A DNA stretch of 64,000 bases from Nectonema munidae (GCA_030549495.1 JAUIRK010000306.1:248001-312000), one strand, 5' to 3'; shown: positions 19,213-31,904, counted from the stretch's first letter. Notes: generated by a model from the letters alone, not told the origin. Translations and numbers: made by a program.

Positions 19213-20320
19213 TTGGGTGAGCTATGGGAGAAATTATCTTTTAAATATTCTGGCCCTTGCAAAAGCCTACTAAAATATATATAAGCTGGAAAGGTAATTA
19301 TCGATGTGCCGTTCAATCCAGTGAAAGATGGTAAACTTGTGGGAAAAAAAGTGAGAGGAATTAGAAATATTGATGTTTGTCAATTGCAATATCCAAAATA
19401 TTTCTAATGGATTTAGAAGATTTAAAATGAGATATTATAAGTAATTTTACAAATCGGCAGAGTTTTGCCCATCTCTAAAAAATTTTACTTACGGGAATAA
19501 AATCAAAGGAAAGGTATACCATTTCAATAAAACAGTTTTCAAAATAACATTTAGGGATGATTCATAGCTTTAGAAATTTTTGAAATGTAATTTTATAACA
19601 CCAATTGATTTTGCACCGACTCCGACAAAATCACACTACTAGTGATAACACTACTGTTTATCTCTGCAATAAAATATTAATAAATGTCATCTGAATCCAA
19701 GCGAACTTTCATATCAATAATTAAAAATAGTTATACAGTGTAGTACCACCCATCATAAAGTCGAGCATACTTCTCTATGATTAAAACTATAATGCAAACC
19801 AAGTGTTATAAGAAATCAAGTCGGAGTCTGAGTAGCAAAATCAGAAGAAGTCGAAGTCCCTATTTTTTTCGACTCAGCTACCTTAAAATGAATTACGAGA
19901 ATGAAAAAAGATAAGGGTTATCCTTTCTTTCTTCCCTCACTTTTTGGCTATATCCAAGAAAGAGAATTAATATTTAAAATACTAAAAAAACTAGGAAGAA
20001 GTAGTTAAATAATGATCTTTCTGAATTTATGGTGGGATGGGAGCTGACAGTGCAAGTATAATTTCGGGTAAAATGGTGGTGTCTTCATCGGACAAAAATT
20101 CTTTTATAATAAATTTTGAAAATTATAAAAAAAAAATTGCTGCCCAAAATTTTGAGGATATTTTTACTGGTGTAATCAAGAAGCAGTACAAAAAATGTTG
20201 ATAAATAGCATCTAACAATAAAATTAAGTATGTTGGAGTGCAAAAATATTATCAGGTTTCCGAACAATATTTAATTCTGTTTTTAAGAATTTAAAAAAGC
20301 TTACATTTTATGTTATCTTT
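19213..20320. other. OSGEPL1 upstream region and repeat patch
   Basis: The minus-strand promoter of OSGEPL1 should lie just above 19212; a TATATATTTTAG-like stretch is at 19270-19285 but its role is unproven. From 19610 to 19880 the sequence carries the GACTCCGAC/GTCGGAGTC words also seen near 12.1 kb. The remainder is AT-rich with no gene seen. Confidence 0.35.
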
Positions 20321-20322
20321 AA

Positions 20323-20890
20323 AATGTCTCAAAAAAGATCACCTATTTTTGGAAGAAAAGCAAAGAAGAAGCTGAGGGTCAATCTGATCATAAAATTTTG
20401 AGGTGTTTTGAGGGATTAACATCTGCATTGAAGGCCTATTTTAGTAAAATGAAAATAATTAGTTCTCAAAGTGAAGCTAATCTTTCTTTTAATAAAAGTA
20501 AAACATTTAATGCGATTTTTGACTAAAAACTTTATCAAAGAAGCTATTGCAAAAATAACAAGTAAGGTGGATTTTAATTTTCGACAAATTGACTGAAGTG
20601 AGTTTATCCAAAAAAAAATTAGTTAGAAATGGCTTCTATAAGGAGTCACAAAATACCAAAAATGGAATGAAGTTGGCAAAACTAAGCTAGCTGAATACTT
20701 TTCTTCCAAAAATAAAGCGGGATGTCGTTATTCAATTTCACACGACGAGTCTACATCTCAAAATCGTTGACGTATGAATACAAGTGTGCATGATTTAAGA
20801 TTAAAGTACACTTTTAATACAGGGGCGCTCATCCTTAAAATCTAATCTCTCATTTTGCAAAGATCAGTTCATTTATCAAATACGTTTTGC
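20323..20890 (+). pseudogene. hAT-like transposase relic
   Basis: A start-like MSQKRSPIFGRKAKKK is followed after frame changes by EVGKTKLAEYFSSKNKAG, SISHDESTSQNR and MNTSVHDLRLKYTFNTGAL. The last three resemble hAT proteins around the first catalytic Asp (FDEWTSxxNRRYMxxxVH). The rest of the transposase is missing, and several stops are present. Confidence 0.4.
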
Positions 20891-21532
20891 TCATGGCACT
20901 CATCTTAGTGTAGGGGATATTTTGTACAAGAGGAAACACCCCTAGATATTCTCCTAGACACAGCTTTCGGCTAAGCTGAAACACTTGAAGACACTATTGT
21001 TCTTAAAATTCAAGGAAACGTTGGAAAGGAAGTTGCAAAAGCGAGCAAAATTTACAAAATGATAAAGAAAATCACCATTAATTAAAGAACGATCTACAAT
21101 AAACTATTCATGCTAGTTTAACGGGTTATTTTTGTTTCCCCAGTGACGATTGCGAATCTAAGGATGCAATTTATTCTTTTATGAAATTAATCTGTTTCGT
21201 TAATAAAAAAACTGTTTACGAAATTTTTGTAACGTCATGGTAATTTACCTGCCTCTTGTAAAGTAAGAACAGTATGTGAAAAATATATAAAGCAGAAAAA
21301 AAATTAAATAAAAAAGTTAAAATATAAAGCATTTTTAGTAATTCATAAAATTATCAAGCTATACTAAAGAGTTATCACGAAATACTTATTTTCATAGCCT
21401 TAGATATATTTGAAAGAAACTATAACTTGATATAAAGTTCGGTAAATTTTTAAAAATAGCTACATTTACAAAATTCATAAAGGATGGAACTAAATGTAAG
21501 ACTAAGTATAACATGTTTTTAAGGAACTAAAT

Positions 21533-21565
21533 CAGAGGCGCACATCCTCAAAATTTGGGGGGGGG
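21533..21565. repeat. Dispersed repeat terminus with G-tract, second copy
   Basis: CAGAGGCGCACATCCTCAAA and a following G-run repeat the motif at 1243-1278; the leading CAGAGG fits a hAT-like end. An inverted partner, AGGATGTGCGCCCC, lies at 25277-25290. If they are the two ends of one element it would be 3.75 kb, but the 8 bases outside do not match, so separate copies are equally likely. Confidence 0.45.
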
Positions 21566-22219
21566 CGAACTTTTTTTTTTATAATTTATATAAGAATTTT
21601 TGTCCAATGAACACACCACCATTATTACCCGACATTATACTTGCGCTGTAAGCTAACTAATACAACTCTAAGGTAAGTATACTAACTATTTAGAATATAT
21701 TACTACTGTAATTTTTGGAAAAAAATATAAAAAGACTTTTCAACAGCCAAAATATAGGGTCGCACAAATTGGTCAAAAGAGCTCCAGCTCCAAACTTTTA
21801 ATAGATATCAAAGCTTTTGGTATTGAGTTTTTAGGTTAGTAAGGCTTCGTAAATCAAATTTTAAAGTTGCTAGCTAAAACTGTTTTTAGGTACTTTTTTC
21901 CTGTTAGGACCTGGGGAGGAAAAAAGACCTTTTTATAAATGAATGTAGAAATGAAGTTATAAGCATTAGGAAAAAAATAAAAACATGTTAAGATAGCTTA
22001 AGCGATTATCTAACAGTATCCAAAGTTTGAAAATGATAAATTAAGTATTTGTATACAAAAATACATAAGAATAAGGTTAGTTGTGACAGTAACAAATTGG
22101 TACTAAAAATTAAAAAAAATAAATTAGAAATTTTGGTATATTCAGGTAGGGATCAATCATCCCTATCGCTTTTGGTGGGTTTTAGATGGGGGCCAAAAAT
22201 TTCTCAAAAAAAACTGTCA

Positions 22220-24010
22220 AAATGACATAAAATCAGAGTCAAAAGTTGCCAAAGAAAACAATATTCTCTTATAGATTGTTTCCAAAAAATATTTGAGTAA
22301 AAGAGAAAAACCCTTACGTGCTTTAATCGCCTTGAAAATAGTGCCAAAATGCTTATTTTGAGATGAATTTTAATATACTCTAATTTGGACAGATTTGGAT
22401 TGTAATGACCAAAACTAAATTTTCCAACTCTAAATAAACTAAATATATCATAATTGGTCGGGGTTCATTGGGGATGATGCGAAAATGATGGTTTTTCTGA
22501 TAGCGGTTAAAGCCTGAGGTTTTTTCGAAAAACTTTAATTTCTCAAAAAGTATAAGAGGTATGCAAAAACTGATTTCAGATTCTTAAAGGAAATCGTTAG
22601 AAGTATCTAAATCCTGAGTTTCAAAAAAAATTGGTGACATTGATGAAAATTTTTGATGCTATATTGTAGAACTTGTTATGCTGATTCTAAAATGGTATAA
22701 TAAATTTAATTATATTTTCACAGCTATTTATGTATGAAAATTTGGGATTTTGGTCACACTTTGGAGCTGAATTGTACGTAAACTATAGTAGATATGAAAA
22801 AACTAATTTCAGATTCGGAATCTACGGACAAAACTAATCCTGAATCAACTATTGAAAAATCTCAGACATATATAATAATAGTGCCTGGTCAAAACGGCCA
22901 AAACCAAGAAAGCCAAAAACAAAATGGCCCAAACCAAAACTGCCAAAACCAAAACGGCCAAAAACAAAAAGCGTGCAAAACGGATAGATAATAGATTTTG
23001 ACCATTTTGATTTTGGTTGTTTTGATTTTTGACTGTTTTGGTTTTGGCCATTTTTATTTTACCTGTTTTGGTTTTTGGTCGTTTTGGGTTTGGCCGTTTT
23101 GATTTTTAGCCTTTTTGACCAGGAACCATAATAATTATAGTAAATTTAGAAAAGGTCAACTCAAATCCTGTATATTTCTATACAAAGTATATGGATTTTC
23201 AGTAATATTCACAAAATGAACTTTTCTAAACCTAAAATCTGCGATTACTCTCCAATTATAAGTCTACTCTCGTTATAATGGGTATCAAAATGTTCGTCTC
23301 TGTGAGAGCTTTCTATCGATACCAGATTTAAGTTGATCCAACTTACAGTTGGGTTTTAGGAGCCAAAAGTAGTTTTTGAACTTGAAAAAATGATTTAGGG
23401 ATAATAAAAACGCTCCTAGATAGGTTTTCTATATTAAAAAGTTAACATTTAAAAACACTATCTGATGCAGAATCATACGTTCTTTCGAATAGCGCAGGTT
23501 TCAAGTCCATAGCGAGTATAGTTTTAGAGAAACAACGCTTAAAAATTCAAAACAGACAAATAAAATGAAATTTTGGTCAGGGTTAAGTGATAAATATAAA
23601 AAAAATCTCATAACTAGCCAGATTACAAGTCCAATCCTTCTAAAACTGAACATAGTTATTAATAACGGTGATCCCTATCATATTCACTAATTCTTTGGTC
23701 TACGTGCCAAAATTTTAATTTTTCGGCCATTTTCGTGTCCACGTATCTCGGGAATTGTGAGATATGGAAAAACTGAATACATTGTTGGAATCAGCATCAA
23801 AAGTTATGCCAGAAAACACTCTTCTTTTGTAATAACCCTTGGAGTGAATTTCTTTTTTCAAAAAATCCCTTTAAACGTGCTTTAATCGCTTTGAAAATAA
23901 TGCCAAAATGCTTGTTTTTAGATGTATATTAACATCCTCCAATCCTGACAGATTTTGATATTAATGATCAAAACTAAACTTTATGACTATAAATGAACTA
24001 AAAATAAGAT
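22220..24010. repeat. Two diverged direct copies of a non-coding repeat
   Basis: The segment 22220-22460 recurs as 23760-24010. Shared words include CGTGCTTTAATCGC, TTGAAAATA, TGCCAAAATGCTT and the later CAAAACTAAA, in the same order and spacing. No open frame is conserved between the copies, so this is a non-coding dispersed or tandem repeat. The palindromic array at 22884-23123 lies between them. Confidence 0.6.
22884..23123. repeat. Palindromic minisatellite (GGCCAAAAC units) with inverted halves
   Basis: From 22884 the sequence is an imperfect array of CAAAACGGCCAAAAC-like units. From about 22995 to 23123 it is the same array in reverse complement, bounded by CCTGGTC and GACCAGG. The two halves could fold into a hairpin of about 100 bp per arm. 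Bases outside read ATAATA on both sides, which may be a target duplication. Open frames here are Gln/Asn/Lys-rich only because of the units. Confidence 0.7.
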
Positions 24011-24099
24011 AATTTAAAAAAATTGAGATCTTTGTCGAAATCAACATTTTCTTTTAAATTATAAAAAAAAATATTTTTTCCAAGATTCCTCCCCCTTAA

Positions 24100-26200
24100 G
24101 TACATCCCTCCTTATGGCCATTTACCAGTTATCGAAACGGATGTTCACAGTTTATCTATATAGTTTATCGCTAGATATGCCACACTCTAACCAAGTGAAG
24201 GTTTTATACCATGACTAAAAATGATGACTTTTTAGTAAATCTTTAGGGAGCTGAATTTTTGGTTGAGCCGATTAAATATTTGGTGTTCTAAGGCTAAACA
24301 GCCAGACCTCATTTATCCGACAGTAGATTATTAAACAACGCCACTATCCGATTCAATATTGATAATGACATAAAAGATTCCTTATAAAATAGAACTCACT
24401 AATTGTCAACAAGCCTGGTTCATATCAAATAAATTTATTATTCTGTATTGAAAATTAAATTTTAAAATTTTTAGCAAAGGAATGTTACCAAGCTTAATTT
24501 GTGATACAGAAAAACAAAGAATCATCTTATATAATCTTCATATTCTACGTACACATATATTCAGTCAGTAAAGTAATTTGTTTGAAAATATATTTAGGAC
24601 ATGGGTCTATGAAATGACAGGTATGTTGCCGTGAGTTTAATTTGATCATTTTAAATAGAAATTGAAGGTTTAAAATTTTGGGAAGAAATATTCAACAAAC
24701 TTTAAATTTATATAAATTTGCTATTCCAATCCCTAAGTTATACGCTAAAAATTACATGAAAATTAAATTATTTGTACTAAGTTTTATTAACAAAAATTTT
24801 AAGCAGTGTAAAAACATTAATTATTCTAAGCAATCCTGATAAAAAAACTAAATAAAACGAATATCTAAGAATAAAGATGCTATATATTGGATTTCTCGAA
24901 TAAGACTTGATTGTTTAAATTAGCCCCGTCACCCACTTTATGTAGAGGGAGGTTGGGGGCAAACCAATTTTAATGTGGCCGGGAATTTTAAATTATTGAG
25001 TTCTTATATAGGAAAAATTTTCCAAGCTCAAAAATGCATAGGCTATTATTCAAATTAATGGCTACATTACTGCCTCTGATCAAATATAGCTCAAATTCGC
25101 ATTATTATAACAAGCGGATGTTAATGAAAAATATATATATTAAATATTCATTCTAAAACTTAAGTTTAAAACAAGAAAATAATATGGAAAATCTACCCAC
25201 AAGTATAATAAATACTATATATAATACAGAAAATTCAAAATTATTGAGGGTGCGTCGCTTTCTCCTCCTTCTTTCCAGGATGTGCGCCCCAGAATTTAAA
25301 ATAAATCAAAACGATTTTTCATTTAAATTAAAAAATATTTTTTTTGCAAGAAAAAAATTTTTTGTTAACTGTTATAAAAATACCATTTTAGAAATAAAAT
25401 ACTCTAGAATAAAATTTTTGTAACTGTTATAAAAAGACCATTTTAAAACAGAATAAAAGACTCCAGAAAAAAATCAAACCTAAAAAAATCAAAAAGTGAT
25501 AAAAAAATTATGGTATTTGCGTTTTTTCGCATCTTAACCAAAGAAAATTTCAACCATAAAAAAAATTTTGCCCAAATAAAAAAATATTTATTTTGTTTCC
25601 CAGTCAAAATAGTATTCTACTTTTTGTACATACATTGCACAAAAATTTCTCTGTACACAATGAAGATCTTAAATTACCGTTTCAATATAAGTTTATTTAC
25701 TTGTACATTTCAATCATCCCATTTAGGAAGGCGAATTCTCATATCAATAACTTTAAAATAATGTTTTCAGGATTTTATGGAAAAACTTGAGTATGTTTTG
25801 AAATGGTCTAAACTTATAAGGTATTTTACCTGTAGATTTCAATAGATGAAATTTTAAAAATATATATAACATTAAAAAATAATATTATTTATGAAAAATA
25901 ATTTGAAATTTTTTAAATATTGCTAGTTGAACTTGAACATATCTAATTAAATTTTCATTCAAATCAGGGATAAAAATTTATCTTAAAAAATTTTTTGAAC
26001 ACAAAATCTGTTTTCTTTTTTCAAGAGTAATGAAAATAAGGCAATTCTTCGTAGGGATAAATTTCTTTTACAACAAGAATAATATTTAGGCTACTGAGGG
26101 AAAGGGAGTAAGCCTCCTACATAGTAAATACGTTAAAAAAGCCTTGAACCGAAGAAATTAAATACTTACGTTCTCTTACATTTTTAAAATAACAAGTGTT
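24100..26200. other. Strongly AT-rich stretch, no gene seen
   Basis: No coding segment, terminal repeats or RNA gene was recognised, apart from the inverted AGGATGTGCGCC motif at 25277-25288 described with the 21.5 kb repeat. Open frames at 25184-25790 are low-complexity Lys/Phe/Ile strings. Confidence 0.45.
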
Positions 26201-26208
26201 CTTACATT

Positions 26209-26490
26209 GGGTTCCCTTATGTATCCATCATTAGTCCACTCTTATTCTCACTATATATAAATGATATCTATAAATCCAATACTAACTTTGACTTTACGAT
26301 ATATGCAGATGATATAACTTTGTCTGTCGCAACATCTAAATATAATTATGATAACATTAATGAGTTAAGTTCTTTAATTCAAAAAGATCTCGATCTCGTT
26401 GTAGAATGGCTTCAAATAAATGGCTTACAATTGAACATAACAAATTCCAAAGCTATGTTTTTCAGCACTTGCACCGAATTTGAGTATTAA
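26209..26490 (+). pseudogene. LINE reverse transcriptase fragment (Jockey/CR1-type)
   Basis: An uninterrupted frame of 93 codons reads GFPYVSIISPLLFSLYINDI, then FTIYADDITLSVATS and VVEWLQINGLQLNITNSKAM. These are reverse transcriptase motifs B (usual PQGSILGPLLF) and C (YADD) and the following motif D region (WLxxNxLxLNxxKSK). Sequence on both sides shows no further RT motifs, so this is a short surviving piece. Its type differs from the LINEs at 8.3 and 32 kb. Confidence 0.75.
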
Positions 26491-27360
26491 CTATTATCAA
26501 AACCTTTACTTTATGGGGCTTGTGATTGATTATAAGTTAACTTGAAATCTAAAAATGTAGTTTATTAATTTTTGAAAACCTCTTTTAAAAACCTTCTAAG
26601 ACTTAAAGTAATAAAAACTAAATTTTAGAACATGAATTTATAGATTTTGGTTGGCTGTCTGTAAATATTAATATTTTCATGTGATTTTAAAATTTTAGAG
26701 AAAAAAATTCTTTTTTGAAATTTGAAGCTGTAGAAAACTTAAATGTATAAACTTAAAGGATAAACGTATAGTAAAAATGGAGAATATTCTTATCGCAATA
26801 AGAATTAAAAAAAAACTAATGCAATAAGTGAGGAGGGCGAGAATGATTGTGAGAAAATCCACACATGTGAAGATTATAGTACCGACTTATGTGCTAATAA
26901 AATGCCCGAGTTAGTATTACCAAATAGTAATGATGGATGATATACCATGTGTGGCTCAGTTCATTCAAATAAAACATTGAATTTCCTCATCTCTTTATAA
27001 ATTCTTTCCCAGCGTAAGTGATATTGGCGCACACTTTGGTGAGTAAAAAAAGTGAAAATGTAACACAGAGGAAGATAGGCCAGCAGAGAGAGGACATTTG
27101 GCTGCAATTATAAGATTTGCGTTAGTATACCAACTAAACTCAAAAGCTTACAGAAGTTCGTTCTTGCAGTTTGTCACTATTTTCAAGTTTAAAAAAGTTC
27201 CCTTACGTTTCTCTTATTACAGATGTACTAGAGTTTGCTTTTATTTTTACACTGCTTCCGAAATCAAGTGTGATCATTATTCCCCTTCTCACAGTTTTAT
27301 TATTATAATTATTCAAAAAATATATTCAGTTTTATATTAATATTCAAATTTTTAATAACT
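26491..27360. other. No gene seen
   Basis: AT-rich sequence with short frames lacking any domain. The frame at 27098-27340 looks low-complexity. Confidence 0.4.
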
Positions 27361-27363
27361 CCA

Positions 27364-28028
27364 ATGCATAAATGTAATATTTGTACATTTTTTTGCTCAA
27401 ACCACAGCAATTTTTTGTTTCATTTAGTTTATCGTCATAGAAATGATCCCAACTTTATTGTAAATTAAGGTTGTAGTGTTTCTTTCAGGAATTATAATGC
27501 TTTTAGGAAACATCGTAGTTGCAAACATTTAAGTATATCAGAAAGCTATGTTCATTACGATCCGTTTTACGATGATAGTGATGACTTAAATGTTGAATGT
27601 TAGAAATAGGGAATGATTATGATTCAGCATTTTTTTTATTGAATCTAAGAGCCAAGTTGAACTTAAGTCAGTCTACTATTTCAAATATTATTTCACTTAC
27701 TCAAAATTGGTATGATAAAAAAATTGAAATGTTATTCACTAAAATGAGCACTTTTGATATAGATTTAGTTAAGATAAATCAATTGAAACTTTCTTTTGAT
27801 AACAATTTATTTGGTGGATTGAAGACCGACTATTCACAGAATAAGTTTTCAAGGAAAAGTTTTTTTAAACGAAGCTAAGACTGTTAAAATAGGAGAAGAA
27901 ATGTAAAATCCTTTGTTAGAGAGATAACTGCTTTTTACGTACCATTTTTAAACCAGCTTGAGAACTTACTCGATTCTTTTGAAATAACTGACTTAACTTT
28001 TCCAAAAGTAATTAAGTATTCTAGATAA
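27364..28028 (+). pseudogene. C2H2 zinc-finger repeat-encoded protein of unknown family, broken
   Basis: The start MHKCNICTFFCSNHSNFLFH opens a C2H2-like finger with a long loop, then a second motif, SFRNYNAFRKHRSCKHL. An acidic linker (DPFYDDSDDLN) follows, then LNLSQSTISNIISLTQNWYD, LFGGLKTDYSQNKF and FVREITAFYVPFLNQLENLL. I know this finger, acidic linker and helical-motif order from multicopy proteins in cnidarian and arthropod assemblies, with a FxGLxTxYxQxKYY core, but not a functional name. Stops after the fingers and two frame changes show it is decayed. A host origin cannot be excluded. Confidence 0.5.
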
Positions 28029-28451
28029 AGTAATTTAAAATGCATTTATGATACGCATACATGTAGGTAAGCTCGGAATAATAAACAAAAAATGACATTT
28101 TCAGAAATACACATGTAAAATCCAGGGATAAAAACCGCCATGTTTAGTGTATGCAGTTTACCGAAGCTTCATGGCTGTTTTTAATTTATTTTCAAACAAA
28201 ATAACTATACCCATTTTTGGTGTTGATTTCGTTTGAAAATCAATCAAAATCTGTCAAAAAGTAGAATCGTTATTTCAATAGTGGTAATATTTTTTGATTA
28301 AAATCAATCAAATTTGTTAATAAAGACATTTAAAATAGCTACCTACATGAAAATTGTTATTAACAATATTTATAACTCACTAGCTATTCCCATTGTCGTT
28401 TTGATCTTAATTTACCAACACTACAATTATCCTGTTCCGAGCGCACAGAGA

Positions 28452-28545
28452 AACAAACATTCTATCAACGATCCTATATTTGGAGAAAAACACTCTATCA
28501 ATCATCCTATGTTTTGAGAAACAAACACTCTACCAAGGATCCTAT
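28452..28545 (+). repeat. Tandem repeat, about 37-bp unit, three copies
   Basis: The unit reads roughly AAACATTCTATCAACGATCC followed by TATGTTTGGAGAA. Three adjacent copies differ at a few positions each. No known family was recognised. Confidence 0.6.
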
Positions 28546-28599
28546 GTTTCGAACGAAGCGAGAAACGACCACGGAACCGGCTAGTATAATAGTATAATT

Positions 28600-28806
28600 T
28601 ACTATTTTTCTTCTAGTAACACACTAGTATTTTTACTAGAGTGATAGTAAAATTCACTAATTTTACTTTACTAGCTATAAAATAACTTTACTATAGTTAT
28701 AATAAAAATGATTACTTTTCCTCTAGTAACATTTTAGTATTTTCCCAGGAGTCACAGTGAATATTAATATTATTATTCTACTAGTTATAAAGTAATTTTA
28801 CTGTTT
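28600..28806. repeat. Diverged tandem duplication, about 100-bp unit
   Basis: Two adjacent copies share CTAGTAACA, TAGTATTTT, ACTAG, TATAAA and TAATTTTACT-like words in the same order. Both are rich in TAGT/ACTA words. Function unknown. Confidence 0.45.
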
Positions 28807-28809
28807 CAT

Positions 28810-29540
28810 TAGCAACGCACATTAGTTTCATTTGATAAGTTATCAAGTTTTTTTACTATACTCATTTTTACATTCATTGTTTAACCCAAGACTTTAATTT
28901 GGTATATATTAAAATTTATCATTTTTAATCTATATTCAAATTGTAAATAATTTTTTGGAAATAAGTAGAGGTTTTCTTTAGTGTTGTAGGATATTTGAGA
29001 TTGAAACAATAAAAAGTAAAAAGGCATCCAAAATATAAATCCACGAAAAAATCAGAATTGAAAATAAATTCATCTTCAATATTTAGCGAGAAGAAATTTT
29101 ACTTTTATAAAAAATGTTATCTTTTATCATCATTTGGAAGACTGTTGGGGTCGATGGATCCTTTTCAAAAGATAGAACGTTCTTAAAATTTTCTCTAAAC
29201 ATCAGACTCATGCATAATAGTGCATAACATCTTCTCTATCCTAAATAAACAAAATCATTAAAAAGTGAAAACACATAAATTTTCCTACTTTTTATTTTTT
29301 CGCTGTCCTTTTCACACTTTATTTCTTCTTGAAATTGTTAATGAAAAAACATCTTTACTTTTATTAAAACAATGAGATAAAATGGGTCCTTTATATTTTT
29401 CTAATTTTTCGCAATAATAGCTTCTCGCATCTTAACTTTTTAGAACTCTTAGCTTGAGTCTTTGGAACTCTAACATAATCTAGGATAAAATAGGGATAGA
29501 TAAATGGAAGCTTAAAAAAACTTAAATTATCTATGCGAAA
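28810..29540. other. No gene seen
   Basis: AT-rich spacer without recognisable features. Confidence 0.4.
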
Positions 29541-29543
29541 TAT

Positions 29544-30593
29544 TTAATGTACGGATATTTTTTTCAATATTTCTGGAAGTGGTTTCTTATCTTCAATAAT
29601 TTCTTTCCTTCTATAAGGAAAGGTAATTTCCATTTTCAAATCTTTAATTTCATTGTTTCTTTGTTCCACTTTATAATACCCTATCAACCATTCAGAATGA
29701 ATTTCTATTGACAAAGAATCTTCTGAATGTGGTAATTCTGGTAGGAAGTTTTCCAAAGGGCATTTAGCTTTACTCTTCACTCTTTTTGGATCTATTTTTC
29801 ACTTCTTTAACATCTTTTTCATTTTTCCTTTCTTTAATTAGCAAATTTATACTTCACCTTTTTTCTCCAATAGAAAAAAATATCAAAACATTAGCATAAT
29901 TTGATTAAAAACTTTTACTTTAACTGACTCTTCTGACAAAATGCTTTCTTTATATATCTAAAACTAACTCTTAACTCGAGTTAAGGAAAATTGTTCAAAA
30001 AATCATCGATCTCTGCGAGTATTTTTTCATTGTTGGATACCTGAACATAACGCAGTTATAATTGTTTTATATATTGAAATATTCTATACATATATAATAT
30101 AATAATTCATCATTTGATGCATTATATTAAATATAAACTTAATAATATATCTATTGGTTTTTAAATCAAAATATAAAATTAAAAAATGTTACATCTTTTT
30201 TTTCAAGTGTCTGTTTATTCTCCAATTTGAACAATAATCCTTTCGAAAACGACTTATGAGTTTGCTTGTGTGGGATATATAACGAAATCCTGAAAATAAA
30301 TAGTATTGAAAGATAGATAAATAATATAAAATTTACTCTTTTTCTTGATCAAACTCCGGGAATGAACGAGAGGGAAATATCCTTTTTTTCATTGTAGTCT
30401 TCATTTTCATGGAAACTTTTATCCTTATCACATCATAATTTCAAACTTCTTTCCAACTTTCAATTTTGAAGTCGATGTACTCATTGACATCAGTATCATA
30501 ATATTTAATATCTAATTTATTTTTTCCTATTTTCAAGGATTCCTTTATAGTTTCCAAAAGTTTATGATATTGAATATTAGCATTGACTTTCAT
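29544..30593 (-). pseudogene. Relic of a PB1-like / FPYRR-motif protein
   Basis: On the minus strand at 30593-30333 a start MKVNANIQYHKLLETI leads to NKLDIKYYDTDVNEYIDFKI and ESWKEV, then a TGA and NYDVIRIKVS. The spacing resembles a PB1-like domain (KxxDxYxDDxxEYxD, then W, then DVIRI). Lower down, at 29780-29544, FLPELPHSEDSLSIEIHSEW is followed by KMEITFPYRRKEIIEDKKPL. That last motif resembles the FPYRRxxIxxxxPxxxxIL block of a metazoan family often labelled SAM-domain-3-like, where it follows a PB1/SAM region. The pieces are in the right order, but splice sites do not join them cleanly and the PB1 part has an in-frame stop (30443-30441). Repeat-encoded or decayed host gene are both possible. 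Confidence 0.4.
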
Positions 30594-31001
30594 TTTCCTA
30601 ACTTAGTTCTACACTTTTCCCATCCATTGAATTTAAATAAAAACAAAAACTAATCGAAAATAAAAAATATCAAAATTTAAGATTGAAGACTAAATATATT
30701 GGTAATATAGACAAAAAAATTTATAGCGAAAATCAGAGTACAATCCATAAGGCAAAGGAACAATTAAATTGTTATCAAAAGAAACTACCTCTTTTTCAAC
30801 ATTTTTTCAAGAACGTAAGCATAATAATGACGTTTGAAACATTTTGTTATTATTTTAGTACACAACAAATGCACAAGCTTGTTATTTTCAAAATCAATAC
30901 AAATAAAATGGGGTAAACATGATATTTCATCCACATCTCTTATAAGACATTCTCACCTGATCTGTAATTTATATCCATATATCAAATTTTATTAAATACA
31001 G

Positions 31002-31165
31002 AAATTACAGATTTTTCGCAAAAAATAACTCAAGAGATTAATTCCTTATATTCACCTGATGAGGCAGACAAATTTATCAGTTTTGAAGACGTGTACTCTA
31101 TTAAAGATTTTGGAAAAAAAATTTCTCATTACGAAAACAGCGTTGATAAAATTGGTGTATTCCAA
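31002..31165 (+). other. Exon-like open segment, unknown
   Basis: An open frame starts after a plausible acceptor (AATTTTATTAAATACAG) and reads ITDFSQKITQEINSLYSPDE then FISFEDVYSIKDFGKKI, a mixed-composition, acidic sequence unlike the AT-driven frames nearby. The frame runs to a stop at 31214-31216; a weak donor GTGATT follows 31165. No family recognised and no partner exon found. Confidence 0.25.
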
Positions 31166-31559
31166 GTGATTTACAAATATTTATTTTATTTTTATTACGA
31201 TTATACATCTCTTTGAACGAATTGTGTTTTCCTTCAAATCTTAATACAGTTTGCTTCGCGATCCATAATACTTAGGTGTAATAAGGCAAACTCTGTCCAC
31301 TATGTTCATTTAAAATGTATGTATTTTTTTATGATCTGCACATTGTTTTATTTATTTGTATGAATAAAATATTATTACTTTTAGAAAAACAAATATGAAG
31401 GAAATTCCGACACAAAGGTAAGGTATATAATATTAAGAAAAAAACATTTAATGAGAAATCAGTGAAAAACTATCGACGATTTATGAGTTCTGTGAAATAT
31501 TTAAAGTCGTTTATATTCTTCACTTTGCACTCACTTGCGTATTTTTGATTTCTTCTCTT

Positions 31560-31631
31560 TTTTCTTACAACCCATTTTATTTTTCATACGACCCACTGAA
31601 TGGTCGGGACCTACAGTTTGAAAAACGCTTG
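31560..31631. repeat. Decayed hAT-like terminus
   Basis: GACCCACTGAATGGTCGGGA followed by CCTACAGTTTGAAAAACGCT matches the style of hAT right ends (GACCCACAGTTTGAGAACCGCTG). No left partner or 8-bp duplication was found. Confidence 0.35.
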
Positions 31632-31904
31632 TCTAGATTTAGTATGATAGCAAGGAACGAGTATCTATATTGATGTCTATCAAGCAACGGGCTCAGTAGA
31701 GAAGCAATTATACCATAGGGCATAATAAATTGTTTAAAATAAATTATTGTGATCTACTTTCATTTTCTCCTATACTTAATTGTTACAACTCAAACTTCCT
31801 GTTTGAAATCCTAGGTCGACTTATAGAAAGAACTAAATAAAATTTGGGGGTCGACTCATACATCGGATCGCCTTATACACCGGAATATACGGTATTCACA
31901 AAAA

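Noticed and set aside
22794-23051. Gln/Asn-rich and Val/Leu-rich open frames on opposite strands
   Set aside because: They are readings of the GGCCAAAAC minisatellite and carry no independent coding signal.
21533-25290. Inverted CGCACATCCT motifs as the two ends of one 3.75-kb element
   Set aside because: Flanking 8-mers do not match, the right end lacks the expected CTCTG, and no transposase lies between; separate copies are equally likely.
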